From the NCBI GenBank assembly GCA_026936325.1, contig JAPTHN010000019.1, positions 10,690,253 through 10,754,252 of the forward strand: a stretch of 64,000 nt of DNA, read 5' to 3'. Origin of the DNA: Platynereis dumerilii (Eukaryota; Annelida; Polychaeta; Phyllodocida; Nereididae). Below are positions 1 to 10,987 of the stretch, piece by piece. Below the pieces are notes generated by a model. It saw only the letters and a program-made list of their open reading frames with translations. It did not search any database and had not been told where the DNA came from. The position numbers and the translations under genes are program-made. The stretch's first letter is position 1; every line of letters begins with the position of its first letter.

Positions 1-1140
1 AACCAGTGCTATTTTGTGACTAGAGAAATATATATACAGTTATACACTATGTACAAATAAATAGAAACAAGGTAAAATCCTTTGAGAACGTCAAATATAG
101 AACACATTAAGTAAAAGAATCAGAGTAGTTGTTATTAACATAAAACCAAATGCTACTCGGTAAAACATGTTTCTGCATTAAAATTTTAAAATCGTTAAGA
201 CTTCCAGCTTCTTTTACATTATAAGGCAGCTAATTCCAGATTTTGACCCCAACATAGACGAGAGATAGTTTTCCATAAGTAGAAGTATTAGGACATTTTA
301 GCATTATATTTTTATTTCTACGTAAAGTATTATTGCTACCATTAGTTCAAATGGGTTCATTTACAAAGGATGGTAGTAGGTTATTGGCTATTTTATACAT
401 TTCCGCTGCAATTTCGAAAATAAAAGTGGAATTAACATTTCTAGATTTACATTCATTTAATCAGTTTTCGTAGTCTGCTTCAAAGTTACCAGTAACAAAT
501 CTTAGAGCTCGATGCTGAATTTCACACAGTTTTTTCAAAAGTGTTTTGTTACATAAGGACCATACAACTGGACAATGTTCATAATTGAATATATGATGAA
601 TCTTGTTTGAAAATGTTGACAAAAATACTAAAAGATGAAAAACACCCAACCCATTGTAAATTTAATTTCTTGAGATCGGGTAAAAGACTCTGTGTGCCAA
701 AACATCGTACCACAAGATATGCCAATACATTTGTAAATCATGCCATCAAGTTATACAACCATAAATCTAGTCTGTGATCCTTTGTATATGTATCTACTTC
801 AGTATTATAATTTACTCTTGTCATATCATATTTATTTATTTGCGCTGCTTGGTGTGCTTGTCTATTTATGCCAAATCGAGTTTCATCATGTACATATGTT
901 TATTGATGATACGATAAAGTAATATCTTATCTTATCTTATCTTAATTGGCCAGTATAAAAGCATTATATAATAATAATTTTGTTTCATGATGGAGAGGGT
1001 TGCTTAATCGCATTAAAGCATTGACTTGTCGACTGGCTTTAGTACAGACATTTTCTACATGATTAGCAAAGGATATTTTCTCATCAATAAGAACTCCCAA
1101 ATATTTTATACATGACTTGAATAACCGATTTGGTGTGCTC
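1..1140 (-). mobile_element. LINE (non-LTR retrotransposon) RT 3' fragment, split by a nested insertion
   Basis: Read on the minus strand, 1135-945 encodes the RT motif KYLGVLIDEKISF followed by a conserved helix (TKASRQVNALMRL). The reading continues across a nested insertion into 582-1 with NYEHCPVVWSLCNKTLLKKL, IQHRALRFVTGNFEADYE and a C-terminal GVKIWN-LPYNVKEAGSLNDFK segment. These are the late palm, thumb and C-terminal parts of a CR1/Jockey/RTE-like reverse transcriptase. Several in-frame stops make it a dead copy. The 5' part of the RT and the endonuclease are absent; the 3' end lies outside the window. The exact clade is not resolved. Confidence 0.85.
588..943 (+). mobile_element. 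5'-truncated LINE 3' end nested in the minus-strand LINE
   Basis: The plus strand encodes the last ~55 residues of a related LINE RT (LKMLTKILKDEKHP, then RSGKRLCVPKHRTTRYANTF and VNHAIKLYN). A 3' UTR follows, ending in an (ATCTT)n tail at 922-943. It interrupts the minus-strand LINE. Removing 588-948 restores the host RT reading AFILANYEHCPVVW, and the pentamer aattg is present on both sides (583-587 and 944-948), consistent with a short target-site duplication. This is a typical dead-on-arrival LINE insertion. Confidence 0.85.
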
Positions 1141-2880
1141 CAGAGAGAAACAATCCTGGATTTTTAAATAAATCCAAGAAACGAAGCTGTGTAAACATGT
1201 TCACCTGCTGAAGCATGGTGTTATTCACTCATATAAAAGGAATCAGACTGATGTGTGCAGTAGTTTAGATATGCTAAGACCCCCCAATTCATCCTCCCAT
1301 TGCAGGGTTCGTTTACACTTACCCTGCCAGCAAGCACAATAAAATGACGGAGTGTAATGAATATGTTAATCTTTTCACAGCATTTTTCCGGTGTTTTAAA
1401 TCAGTGCTTTAAGTAGTTGTTAGTGGTTTTATACAAATAAATATATTAAAACTACAAAGAAAACAACAACGAAACATTCAAACATACATTTAGTTGATTC
1501 TAATGATCTCAAACTGTCAATTATGTTTGTCACGCCGGAGGCTGCTTAATCTTTTAATGATTACTTAACTGAAACACTGCTCATGTGGTCAGGGTAGCAT
1601 ACCCAAGGCTAAACTGAGAGGTGAGGATGCCCCAATTGGGCAAGCGAAAGGAGCAAATGGATAGAAGAGTCGTGTTCATGGCTACAATGCAGCTTTTATT
1701 AGAGTAAAAGATCATTCAAGGCATTTCTTAAGAGTCAGGGTAACCGAAAATGTATTCAGAAATTGTGTCGGCAAACTGAATAATGTTGTGGACCTTCAAA
1801 ATTGAAATAACAGCTAAATTGCAGTAAGCATGGAGTGAAATGATCCTATGAGTTTTTGTTTTGAATGGAGAAAATCATGAAACGCATCCTATCAGAGCAA
1901 CTGACGCATGTTTGCTGCTTCTGGGCAGCCAATTATATGCTTTAAAACGCAAGTAACCTAGTCAGCAGTTGACTGCCAAACTGATATTTGTATAGGTTAT
2001 ACAACGAATTTGAGGTGTATAACTAACATTTCAGGGGTTATTTACCTCGGGCTAAATGTTAGTTATACACGACTTATACTCCATACATGATTTTAAACTG
2101 AATTCAGTGGCTTTGTTGTCATTTTTAGGTGCATTGTTTGCAGTAAAAGCAGTACAACAGGCTTACTTAATCCCCAACAGTGGTATAACTAACAAATCTG
2201 TTGGTTATACCATGGCAAAAGACAATAGAAAACTGTCTTGGTGGAGTATAATTTCATTTACATTAATTCATCTGATTATTCCCCCATTTTGAGTCACCAA
2301 AAAGTTGACTCTGATGCACTTGGTCATGAAGTACAGAGTTTTTTTTTCCTCTATAGGATCGTTTCACCTTCTCTGGTAGGGTCATATTCAATATACTGGA
2401 AACACCTTTGGTCTAATTATGCTACAAAATATGATTTTTTACAAGAGTTTAACAAAGTCTGAAGGCAATCAAAGACTTAATATTGTAGAATAAGTCTTCC
2501 TGTAACTCTACTTGTCCTTGAATTTGTTCTGAACTGAAAAAAAATACATACAAAATGACCAACTCCATGAACAATCACTCAAACTTGAAAACTGGAGGAA
2601 CTTATTGTGAAGTAACTATTGGAAATATCAGTACAGTACCTGATTCAAATCTGTCCCTAAGAAATAAATCCCACAGGTGGTAGAGTCCTAAATGGCAAAA
2701 ATATTATAAAAGGTTCAGAAAAGTCTAATTGTTTGGCATCCTGACACTCCTGCAGGTGGAGATTGCTCTGGAGGATCTGTTCCTGCTCCATAAGGATCAA
2801 AATCGCTTCGCAGGATCTCATTCGTGTCTATGGGATGAACATGGATGATTAAAAATTCTTGATTCTTGTGATTTTAAACC
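1141..2880. other. No gene recognised; two small hairpins
   Basis: AT-rich sequence without a convincing coding frame. It holds an inverted repeat at 2013-2070, whose 17-bp arms (gtgtataactaacattt and its complement) flank a loop containing acctcgggct, and a smaller hairpin at 2183-2212 built from the same gtataactaac word. The cctcgggc loop resembles the core of the palindromic element at 12.7 kb, so these may be remnants of a related MITE. Confidence 0.35.
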
Positions 2881-2886
2881 AAAACC

Positions 2887-3002
2887 AGTATTCGAAATAA
2901 AGGGGGATTAAGGGGGTTTTGACCCCCCAAATACTCCCATGACCCCCTCAGATAGCTACACTTTTCAGAAGTACCCAGAGAGGGTACTGAAAAACCCCCA
3001 TG
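2887..3002 (+). repeat. Fragment of the 'CAGTGTTCGAAATAA' interspersed repeat
   Basis: Begins cagtattcgaaataaaggg and continues with ttaagggggttttgacccc and a ttcagaagtaccc-agagggtactgaaa segment. The same order of words occurs at 16,696-16,850 (plus) and, reversed, at 4,960-5,086. The fragment abuts a LINE piece at 3,003. Elements starting CAGTG often belong to hAT non-autonomous families, but no target duplication is visible here. Confidence 0.65.
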
Positions 3003-3713
3003 TATGTTCATTGCTAAAGTCACACCTCTCCATAAAAAAGACGATGATAAAATATTTTCTAACTACAGACCTATTTCAATTCTTCCAAGTGTATCAAAAG
3101 TCTTTTAGTGAGTAATATATATATAATCAAATATATGTGACTTTTTTTTTCGCAAAGAAATATTTTCTACACCAGTCAATATGGATTCAGGCAAGCACAT
3201 TCTACTGAATTAGCAGCTTTGGAATTAGTAGATAGAATAATTTATGAGATGGACAGCAATAAAACTCGTATTAATGTGTATCTTGACCTCTCGAATGCCT
3301 TTAATACCCTGGATCATGAAATATTAATGTATAAGTTAGCTCATTATGGAATACAAAATAATTCATATAACCTTTTAAGAAGCTATCTGACTAATCGAAT
3401 GCAATATGGGTGTTGTTGGTTCTACAAGTTGTAAATTTTTATCTACTTCTATCTTGTGTCTAACTACTAAAAGCACAAATAGTAACAACCAATGTATAAC
3501 AGTTTGTGATCACTACTATTGATGTATGTATTTTCATTTATTACCTTAATTATTTATATTGACACTGTGGCACATCAACTGTCACACAATTCATAGACTG
3601 TCTCCGTTGTTGCATTACTCGCCAAACATGTTTTTGTGAATTTTCATTTCTCAATGTAAATCAATGATTTTTTTGACATCGAGCCTCAATAAATACTACT
3701 ACTACTACTACTA
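3003..3713 (+). mobile_element. LINE RT fragment with 3' tail
   Basis: The plus strand encodes RT domain 1 (AKVTPLHKKDDDKIF-like, then SNYRPISILPSVSKVF), an AT-rich disrupted stretch, and domain 2-3 (QYGFRQAHSTELAALELVDR and INVYLDLSNAFNTLDHEIL with the LDLSNAFNT box). Coding similarity stops near 3,410. It is followed by non-coding sequence ending in aataaatactactactacta (~3,689-3,713), a typical LINE 3' tail. The central and C-terminal RT is missing, so this is an internally deleted or composite dead copy. Confidence 0.8.
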
Positions 3714-4730
3714 TGTTAATTAGAAATTGTCATGTGATTTTGACATAGGCTCCCACTAGTTATGCATTTCTTCAAAATATACAAATACTATAAAGGAAAA
3801 AATTCTTTGTATGCCACAACGTTATCAAAATAAGTGAGATGTACAAGGTCAATATTGCATTTCCACCATATCTGTATGTTATTTGCAAAATGACCCTGCT
3901 TCTGCAATCTCCTAATTCGAATTGCATACGCTTGTATTGTCTTATCCACACCATAATTCAGTATCTTTCAAACTTTGTTGTTAATGGTTTAGCTTAGCCA
4001 ATCCTTTATCAATCACCACCAAATTTTCCATACTGCTCCTTCCTGTCATTCTCCCTTGAAATAAGGGCTGCTATCTTCCTCAGACATGCTCTAAAATCTG
4101 TCTTTATATCATGCTCATCAATCCCATCTCAGTAAACACACTTCACACTGTCACTTTTAATGACTCACACCAGGTGTCTCGTGTGCAGCTCATTTGCATA
4201 ACCTCATTTGCATATCCCAGTGCTCCACCTGCCAGCATTTTCATGCAAATACTGGATCCAACTCCCAGCAAATTTCCACAGAGGCACAGAAGTTTTTTGT
4301 AGCGGGATCTCAATCTGTACAACATGGCTATATTACAGGTCTGTTGAGAAGCCCGCTTACTTACTTGCCTGGATAGATGCCCATTAGGGATTGCATGTTT
4401 TGTCTCCTGCTGCGCTTAATAATCATCCTATTTCGGAAATTTAAAGTTCTGCAGATACAATGGAATGAGTACTGCCTTCGTCAGGGATCAAATCAAGTCT
4501 GGCAAGCTTTATTTTTCCCGTACGTCGCATTTTCGGACGGTCGTTCTGCTCGCAAATTATGCAATCACCCTTTCATTTTTGGACAGATCAATACAACTTA
4601 CAACAACCTTTTGGGGTACCTCCCGGGGGGTACCTGCTACCTATGGGGTTATGTTTAATGACAATTTGGTTTGACTGTCAATCCAAGGCTTTGCAATCAT
4701 GCAATAGTTTACATCCCAGGTAAAGTGGAA
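3714..4730. other. No supported gene
   Basis: Mixed sequence. On the minus strand 3,955-3,788 is open for 55 codons (contains IRRLQKQGHFANNIQIWW), but a second frame over the same bases is open too and I recognise no family. At 4,187-4,215 there are two atttgcat octamers. The plus-strand open stretch at 4,377-4,658 has no recognisable domain. Treated as unassigned. Confidence 0.25.
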
Positions 4731-4732
4731 TT

Positions 4733-5086
4733 AGCCTCATCAGGCCATGTCATTTGGGGGGGTCTGTCACTGGCAAGGCCCGAAGGGTCAAAGCTTTCGG
4801 GGCCATAGATCTGCCAGCCACTGGAGGTCCAAAATAAACTGAGGGGTTTAAGAAAGGACTACATGCACTCTAAAATGAATTCTGAGTGTTTTAAGCGTGT
4901 ATTATCCTAGAAAATTCCTTTTGAAAACCCCATTTCTGGACAAAATCCTACACATTTAGTATTTGGGGGGGTTTTTTCAGGACCTCCCTGGGTCCCTCTA
5001 AAAAATGCATTTGAGGGGGTCCTCACAGCATTTGGGGGGGTTAAAACCCCCTTAACCCCCCCCTTATTTCGAACACTGGAGAATAG
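4733..5086 (-). repeat. ~350-bp interspersed repeat, near-complete copy
   Basis: Reverse complement of the 16,696-17,040 copy. On the minus strand it starts cagtgttcgaaataaggggg, passes through ttaagggggttttaaccccc, and ends with gacccttcgggccttgcc and cccccccaaatgacatgg. G- and C-homopolymer runs vary in length between copies. CAGTGTTCGA resembles a hAT-type terminus. Family relationship to the copies at 2.9 and 16.7 kb is clear by eye; the superfamily is inferred. Confidence 0.65.
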
Positions 5087-5124
5087 TAGCTTAGGTGAAA
5101 TATAATGCGCATACCAGCCCACCT

Positions 5125-5560
5125 TTTAAGCAATACAACATTTTAAACTCCCTGATCTGTGTGCACTGCAAGATTTCAAATTCTGCTATAAACTTCAAAA
5201 TAATATGCTTCCACAATATTTTCAGTCTCAAAAATTTCTTTCCAATAACTATACTCACAACTATGCTACTCGCCATTCAAGTAGCAACCTATTAGTTCCT
5301 GCTGTGAGGCATGACTTCGCAAGAAATGGTATCAGTTACAGGTATCCAAAAATTGTTAATAATATGTGTACACGATACAAAGAAAAAATTGGTACCCACA
5401 GCTTCGATGGCTTCAAATTCTATATCAAGCAATTAAAACCTCATAAATTCTTATGAAACCAATTGCTCCATTTCTGATTGCTATATTTGTGGACATCAGT
5501 CTCCTCCTGACCACCAGCCGCTGCCAATCAATCGATTTGAGTGAATAAGTAAGTTTCATT
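5125..5560 (+). mobile_element. LINE RT C-terminal fragment
   Basis: The plus strand encodes LPDLCALQDFKFCYKLQNN, then NYATRHSSSNLLVPAV, ARNGISYRYPKIVNNM and IGTHSFDGFKFYIKQLK, ending at a stop at 5,454-5,456. This is the C-terminal region of a CR1/RTE-like LINE (TRHS...P....FA...I.YR.P.I.N). It is 5'-truncated, directly abutting the 4.7-5.1 kb repeat. The AT-rich sequence after the stop is probably its 3' UTR; no clear tail repeat marks its end. Confidence 0.75.
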
Positions 5561-6265
5561 ATTTATTATATTCAATTAATTATTATTTTTTCTCTATTTC
5601 TTCTTCTGTTATTTGAAAATGAAAGTTATTTTTATAATTATATTAATAACCTAAACTGTTGAATTGTCATGGTTTGCTTAAATACCTTAATATATATTTT
5701 TCTCGATTTACTATAGTCATTTCCACTTCAATGTTATTAAAGGGCCACAATCACACACTTTTTTTATCAGTTGAAAGCTTCAAGCATTATATTTACAGAA
5801 AAACTGTGTTGATCCATTCAAATTTATTCCAGAATAAGTCCATTAAAATCTAACTTTTAGTTGTTGATTTTGGCCACAATTTTGGCACACTAAAAAGCGA
5901 CCCCTTTTGGAAGGAAAGTGCTCCACTGGTGTAGGACTGGGTTTTTTGTCAACAAATACATGTGACAAAACACGACTTTTGATAGTGATAGGCCTAACTG
6001 TGAAATATTTAAGAAATGAAGTGATGAAGCTTACTTGCCAAGGAAAACAACACTTTAAAACAATCAAAACATTGTACAACTGTGATGACCTGTTATCGTC
6101 ATATCAATCATTCAGTTTTACATTCAAAATGATATATTGAGTGTTTAAATGAACAGTGACTAGCTTGGACCAAAATTGACAAGGTCAGAGCGCAAAAAGT
6201 AGAAAAAAAAAGCAATTTAGTTCATAATTTTATAATAACACAATCAATCGACAAACCTGTCTACC
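5561..6265. other. No gene recognised
   Basis: AT-rich sequence with no convincing coding frame, terminal repeat or RNA gene. Overlapping short open frames occur on both strands at 5,843-6,140 and are not supported by composition or motif. Confidence 0.3.
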
Positions 6266-6271
6266 TTTTAA

Positions 6272-6272
6272 A

Positions 6273-6343
<71 letters not shown>
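6272..6343. repeat. (CTAT)n microsatellite
   Basis: About 18 uninterrupted ctat tetramers. The same tetramer dominates tracts at 6.46, 49.1, 53.9, 55.4 and 56.2-56.6 kb. Confidence 0.95.
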
Positions 6344-6436
6344 GTCCTTGCTCCACATACTCTCTTATACTTCATTATTTTATATTCTGGTTTTGTACAA
6401 CAGGCAAAGAAAATGAAATAATTAGTCAGTCATTCA

Positions 6437-6465
6437 ATTAATCAATCAATCAACCAATCTATCTG

Positions 6466-6531
<66 letters not shown>

Positions 6532-6600
6532 GATCTATCGATCTATCTATCGATCTATCTATCTATCTAGTGCTTTTTCTGGCAATCTATCTGGCGATCG
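6437..6600. repeat. (AATC)n then (CTAT)n/(CGATCTAT)n compound microsatellite
   Basis: A short (atca)n run (6,437-6,460) leads into ~18 ctat tetramers, then variants with cgat interruptions to about 6,600. Confidence 0.9.
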
Positions 6601-7164
6601 ATCTGTCTAGCTGTTTGGTACTTTAATGATATTTCACTTTTTGTCTCAAAATGCGATCTAGATTTGTCACATATGGAGCAAATCTACCACTGTCAACTTG
6701 TGTCAAGTGGACCCAGCAGAATCAGCCAATCAGAACACAATTAAGGCAAAATTATTCAAGTTTCAAGATTCTTTAGTACGCCTCCTTTGAAAATATTTTT
6801 CACAGTTTCAGTTATTCTCAAAGTTGTTTTGTCACTTATAACAGAACTTATTAATCCAATTCAGTATATCACGGTCATGTTTGGTGGTCAAAATAACCAG
6901 TGTCATTTTCCATACAATCTGAGGAGGGGGGGGGGGGGTCACCCAGCCTTACGTCACTGCACAGCCGACTGGACATGCTGAAGGACCATAAATCTTGGGC
7001 AGAAATGTCAAGTTCATAAAATTTTCCTGAATTATGGTAAAATCCAATTTCGGGAAATGTTAGCTGAATGTACTCGCAAAACCTGATTCTTTCATGGGAA
7101 GATATGTTTATTAAAAGTAGGATTTTGACGAGTGTGTGCCTTTAAGTACTATTAACTAATTTTC

Positions 7165-7312
7165 CTTCAAGGTGGCCCTCTAGTAGCGACAAGTAAAATC
7201 GTCCTGAGAGGGTCCCCTGGCTCTAAATTGTATAATTATCTATGTGCCATGAATGTAATTTTTTATTTTAAGAGCAAATAAATTATGTGTCATTGTCATT
7301 GTCATTGTCATA
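7165..7312 (+). mobile_element. LINE 3' end with (CATTGT)n tail
   Basis: A non-coding 3' UTR-like stretch ends gcaaataaattatgtg followed by about four cattgt units (7,284-7,312). AATAAA-like sequence followed by a short tandem tail is a hallmark of CR1/L2-type LINE 3' ends. No RT coding sequence is retained. Confidence 0.55.
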
Positions 7313-7329
7313 ACAACGTCAGATAATTA

Positions 7330-8025
7330 CATGCATACACATGATTCACAACGATGAACCACATGGTGTGAATCACATGGTTTATTGCCAGAACTATATT
7401 GCCAGAACTTCAAGGTCTATTGTTGGATATCAACTCCAAAGCCCTGGTCTTCAGTTCTTCAGAGAGGACTTTCCTGAAGTTGGTTATGGAAATGCTAGTT
7501 CCTGAAATAGGCCTCATTCAGATCAATAACAGGATGTGTGATTATGGAACAAGTAATGCCAAGAGTAATTTTAAGTGCACAGTGCAGTAATTATATATAA
7601 TTATAATCTGCCTTTTTAACATAACTGAGCTTAAATATTCACTTAAAATCGGCAAAATTTCTTGCTTTAAAATATGACAATTACCTCAGCCACAAGGATA
7701 ATGCCACGACAAATATCGATCAAAGTTCTGTTTGTTACAAACTGAAAGGTAATCATTTTTTTATTACCTGTGGCGATAATCATGACAATCTTCTTGAACA
7801 ATAGTTCGAGCAAGTCTTTGTTTCACTACATATATCAAATGTATCTCTTTGGCAGAGTCTTTCTTCTAAAGTTGGTGCCTGATCAATGAGCAAAATTTAT
7901 TTTATTGCAGCAGTTTGTATTATTCATCCCTTTAACTATACCAAAGGACACAGCTATATATGTGTAATTTGGCTGCTTTGTTTGAAAAACAATTATGTAG
8001 CACTATCAGTTTTGGATGAATGAAA
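7330..8025 (+). repeat. ~650-700-bp interspersed repeat, copy 1 (copy 2 at 17,455)
   Basis: Collinear with 17,455-18,106 in the same orientation. Both start with cacaacgatgaaccacatgg and share gagaggactttcctgaagtt, agtaattttaagtgcacagt, ggtgcctgatcaatga and ccctttaactataccaaagg, ending near gcactatcagttttggatga. Divergence is moderate, with small indels. I recognise no protein; the superfamily is unknown. Confidence 0.8.
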
Positions 8026-8130
8026 ATATGACTTGACCTTTACAATGGACCTTGCTTACATTCACACTTAGAAATTTAATTTTATTTGACACTTTTTTTC
8101 CAAAAAGGTATTCCATATTTATGAGCAGGA

Positions 8131-8228
8131 GTGTATTTCAGTAAAGGGTGTGGAGATCAGTGGTTTATTTTGGTATATCAAAGTGAGATGTGGTAATTGA
8201 ATTCTCCTTGATGTCTGGTATTTATGGC
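8131..8228 (+). repeat. Stray fragment of the 'X' subrepeat of the 24.8-33.6 kb tandem unit
   Basis: Contains ttattttggtatatcaaagt-gagatgtggtaattgaattct-ccttgatgtctggta. The same order of words occurs in each X subrepeat at 25.06, 26.78, 27.15, 31.24 and 31.61 kb. It shows that X is an interspersed element as well as part of a tandem unit. Confidence 0.65.
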
Positions 8229-8794
8229 TTGCTAAAATGAGGGAAGAGATGCATGCCAATATATTGAAAAAGTATAGACTGCAGTTGTTTTCTGAATTGC
8301 TTTATTAAATGTGCATACATGTAAGTACATTTATAATCATTCAACTTTTGCTTTTTCAAGTCCTCCTCGTCAGGGCAGATTTTATTTCTAGCTGATCCTG
8401 AGAAATTTTCTACCAACTACTGTTTAATACAAAGTCTGTATAAAATGTATTAACATTTTTCTGACAGAAAAGTTGTAACGTCAACATAATAAACAAGCAT
8501 TATTGCATTTCTGGTTGTAGTACTTATAGAACCAACTTCCAATTGGCAAGTTTTTCAATTTTTTTAAAAATAATTCTTCAAAAAACATTTTCAAACAAGC
8601 AAGAAACAGGAAAGGACAACATATTTTTATTTTGTATTTTTATCTTATTGTTCCCCTGGTGTGGTGAAAATTGTGGTGAACCTTCCACTGAATACAGCTC
8701 AGGGCAGCCACTGAGCAGCGCCCATGGGCAGAGGATACAGAAACATTGCCCAAGGCTCCCATGCCGCATCACCCTCCAGTGTTGGTGATCGCCT

Positions 8795-9026
8795 TATGAT
8801 GATGATGATGAGAAGACTGGGAGTCTGGCACATATCCTATTACTTCAGGTATGCCCAGGGTCTTTCAGTTGCCCCAGCATTGAACACTGGATACAACCCG
8901 CCTCTATTTAATGTCCCATCGGCTCGGACTAAATTGAGTTCCCGGGTGGGATTCCAAACCCACACCCTCAGAGCCACTGAGTTCGCGAACAAGACAGTTT
9001 TAACCATTAGGCCACCGAAGAATATA
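8795..9026 (-). mobile_element. tRNA-derived SINE
   Basis: Minus-strand reading: a tRNA-like head with an A-box-like TGGCCTAATGGTTAA near 9,020-9,004 and a B-box-like ggtttggaatccc near 8,945. A unique body follows, ending in a (TCA)n tail at 8,797-8,810. Size and structure fit a tRNA-derived SINE. The promoter boxes carry mismatches, so it is an old copy. Confidence 0.6.
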
Positions 9027-9104
9027 ATGAAATATCCTGCAGTTATTTTAATTAAAAGAGAGAAGAATATTTACTTAGGAAAATTGGGCTCCAGGGCTTG
9101 GGGT

Positions 9105-9235
9105 GTGGCGATTAGATTTTCAGGTGGGAGGCTTGGCGTTTTCCTTGGAGGGAAATTGTTATATTAATTTCCCAGTTATGGCAACGGTAACAAATTTTGG
9201 GCGAGCAATTATTTCATTGTCTGTCTTGGGCTTAT
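9105..9235 (+). mobile_element. Diverged fragment of the MITE family seen at 16,345-16,653
   Basis: gattagattttcaggtggga then gttttccttggagggaaatt and atggcaacggtaaca parallel the reversed right half of the 16.35-16.65 kb element (accatttagtttccgg..., gttttcctgggaaggaaatt, atggtaacggtggca). Only one end is recognised. It lies immediately downstream of the stop codon of the minus-strand gene, so it may form part of its 3' UTR or flank. Confidence 0.5.
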
Positions 9236-9665
9236 TCAGGCAATACTACAATTTCACAGAATGTACTGACTGGGGATATACCATGAATTTGTACGACTAA
9301 TGTCTGTGATGACAAACACTTGTACCTGTACCAACTATATCCCGAATAAACCTCCTTCGCACCCACTACACATTCTTGATAGATGCATGAATTAATGCAC
9401 TCCCTTTTCGACATTACATCGAACATCCCAAACGGAGACGTTTTCTTTGTTACTAACACCACATGGACGTATGCAGTGGTCAAGATTTTAGTCACATTTA
9501 GATAGAGATCGACCTCTTCACCAGGATTTCTCAAAACGGTGCAGTTGTTTATTAGTCCGTCCATTAAAAGATGGCCGTTCTTCACTGGTGACCAATGTTT
9601 CGTCACAGACGGGCTGCCATTTTCATTCCGCTGTATATATTTACTGACCTGTGCGATCGTATATG
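9232..9665 (-). CDS. Downstream (possibly last) exon of a Cys-rich extracellular protein; galactose-binding-like domain (tentative)
   Basis: The exon starts after a good acceptor (pyrimidine-rich ...ccgttttag, AG at 9,667-9,666) with two bases completing a phase-1 codon, matching the phase-1 donor of the exon at 9,824. It encodes 143 residues and then a stop at 9,232. Residues 31-60 read HLLMDG-LINNCTVL...VDLYLNVTK and the C-terminus reads LVVQIHGISPVSTFCEIVVL, with six Cys (41, 89, 93, 98, 116, 136). The pattern (MDG, a buried Cys, alternating hydrophobic strands, final CEI-V strand) resembles galactose-binding-like or F-type-lectin-like modules; this is inference without an alignment. N-glycosylation sequons at 40 and 56 support extracellular location. 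If there is a further exon, a donor at GTA-gtattg would use it instead of the stop. Related proteins could be secreted lectins or receptor ectodomains. Confidence 0.6.
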
Positions 9666-9823
9666 CTAAAACGGAATCAAATAGCCTTCAATAAATATCA
9701 AAGGTTTTAAATACCAAGCTTAATATATTATTGTGGTTGTAATCAATCTATTAAGATGCATGTTTTAATACCTTTCTTCTCAACGTCCATATATGACAAG
9801 TACGGTAATAAAACAGAACTCAC

Positions 9824-10393
9824 CTTTACGGTAACAATTTAATATGATTATCTTGAGTCCGTAAGATTTAGCCACACGAAACGTGTAGTCCCTTTTCAGG
9901 AAAAGTGAAGTAATAAAAGCAGTAGAACTGTTTGCTCCTTGTGCAGGGAGGCCATTGGAGCCACATGAGCCGCCATTTTCCATTTGACAGGTGAATTTGG
10001 AGTTCGATGCAATCAAAATAGTTTTTGAACCCGCTTGACCAAGCGACATATTAAATGCCTGCAGGTTGTCCAGCCATACACCTGTCACCCAGGACGGATT
10101 ATATCCTGATGCATGAACTGTGAATTCCAGGGGTGGTAAAATTTTTCTACTTAAGCCATGGTTGATAATTGCCCTGTCTTCGTCCGTTATTTCGTCCGCA
10201 ATGATGTATAACTGACCAGCTGAGCTGGAATTTGCAATGGTGTCTACCGTTATTTTTGACCTCCTATTGAAACTAATCACTTCATTGCCCCCAGTGATCC
10301 AAAACTTATGTTTTGCGCCATCTTCACTGACCATGTCATGCGTCATCTTCGGTTGAGCACACGCTCTGTAATTGGTCTCCTTGTCAAACAAAC
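9824..10393 (-). CDS. Upstream exon of the same extracellular protein; domain not recognised
   Basis: A symmetric phase 1-1 exon of 570 bp encoding 189 residues. Its acceptor is textbook (tttatttgttttccag, AG at 10,395-10,394) and its donor is perfect consensus (AAAG|gtgagt, intron from 9,823). A 158-bp intron leads to the next exon. Notable features are Cys at 11, 135, 143 and 186, N-glycosylation sequons at 54, 114 and 154, and alternating hydrophobic strands (GQLYIIADEI, KTILIAS, LKIIILNCY). No transmembrane helix is seen. Symmetric phase-1 exons are common for extracellular modules that duplicate by exon shuffling. I do not recognise the domain family. Reading through the acceptor gives an in-frame ATG 13 codons upstream (MLKFYLCIICFPG), which could be a signal peptide in an alternative first exon. 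The excellent acceptor makes an upstream exon more likely. Confidence 0.65.
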
Positions 10394-10430
10394 CTGGAAA
10401 ACAAATAATACATAAATAAAACTTCAACAT

Positions 10431-10985
10431 TTATCATCATATTAAAACTCTGATTATATTTTCTTGAATACATTTTATTTCTGACTTTTGAGAGTTGATA
10501 ACTTAAAATTCAGAAAAAAATTGTTCCATTTAATTATGTTCTTTAATTTGATATTGATAGGTATAACCAGATATGACAGTGAGTCTAATTTGTATAGTCT
10601 CTCGTCATATTGCAAGTTTTCTTAAAAATGAGAACCTATATTTGCCAGTAGGCCTATTCTTTATGATAAGTTGCCCCGCTCTGCCTATTTTTAGCTATTT
10701 TGAAGAAATTTTGCCTAAACTTATGGGTCGCTCCTGTGAACCATTCTGATTCAAAATTATCATACAGCCTCACCAACATTTTAATTCACATTGAAAAGAT
10801 GGGCCAACCATTCCTATATATATATTAATGTAGTATTTTTTGAGGCCATCTTGTGCAAGTTTCACACTCACTCATAAGGCTTTCTCCTTTTTTACACCGA
10901 TACTATTAAAAGTAACCCTCAAACCCCTCATTTTACATCCCATTTGACCCTTCCTCCTCTCCCAAACTCAACTCTCATCCCGACC
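10431..10985. other. No feature recognised; probable upstream intron or flank of the minus-strand gene
   Basis: AT-rich; I find no further minus-strand exon with splice signals, and no terminal repeats. Confidence 0.3.
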
Positions 10986-10987
10986 GG

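Noticed and set aside
3772-3955. Possible minus-strand exon (60 and 55 codons in two frames)
   Set aside because: Two overlapping frames are open, no splice sites or recognisable family.
4187-4215. Two ATTTGCAT octamers as a regulatory element
   Set aside because: Octamers are common in AT-rich DNA, and no adjacent gene supports a role.
8724-9167. 147-codon plus-strand frame
   Set aside because: Runs antisense through a SINE and into a MITE fragment; no domain.
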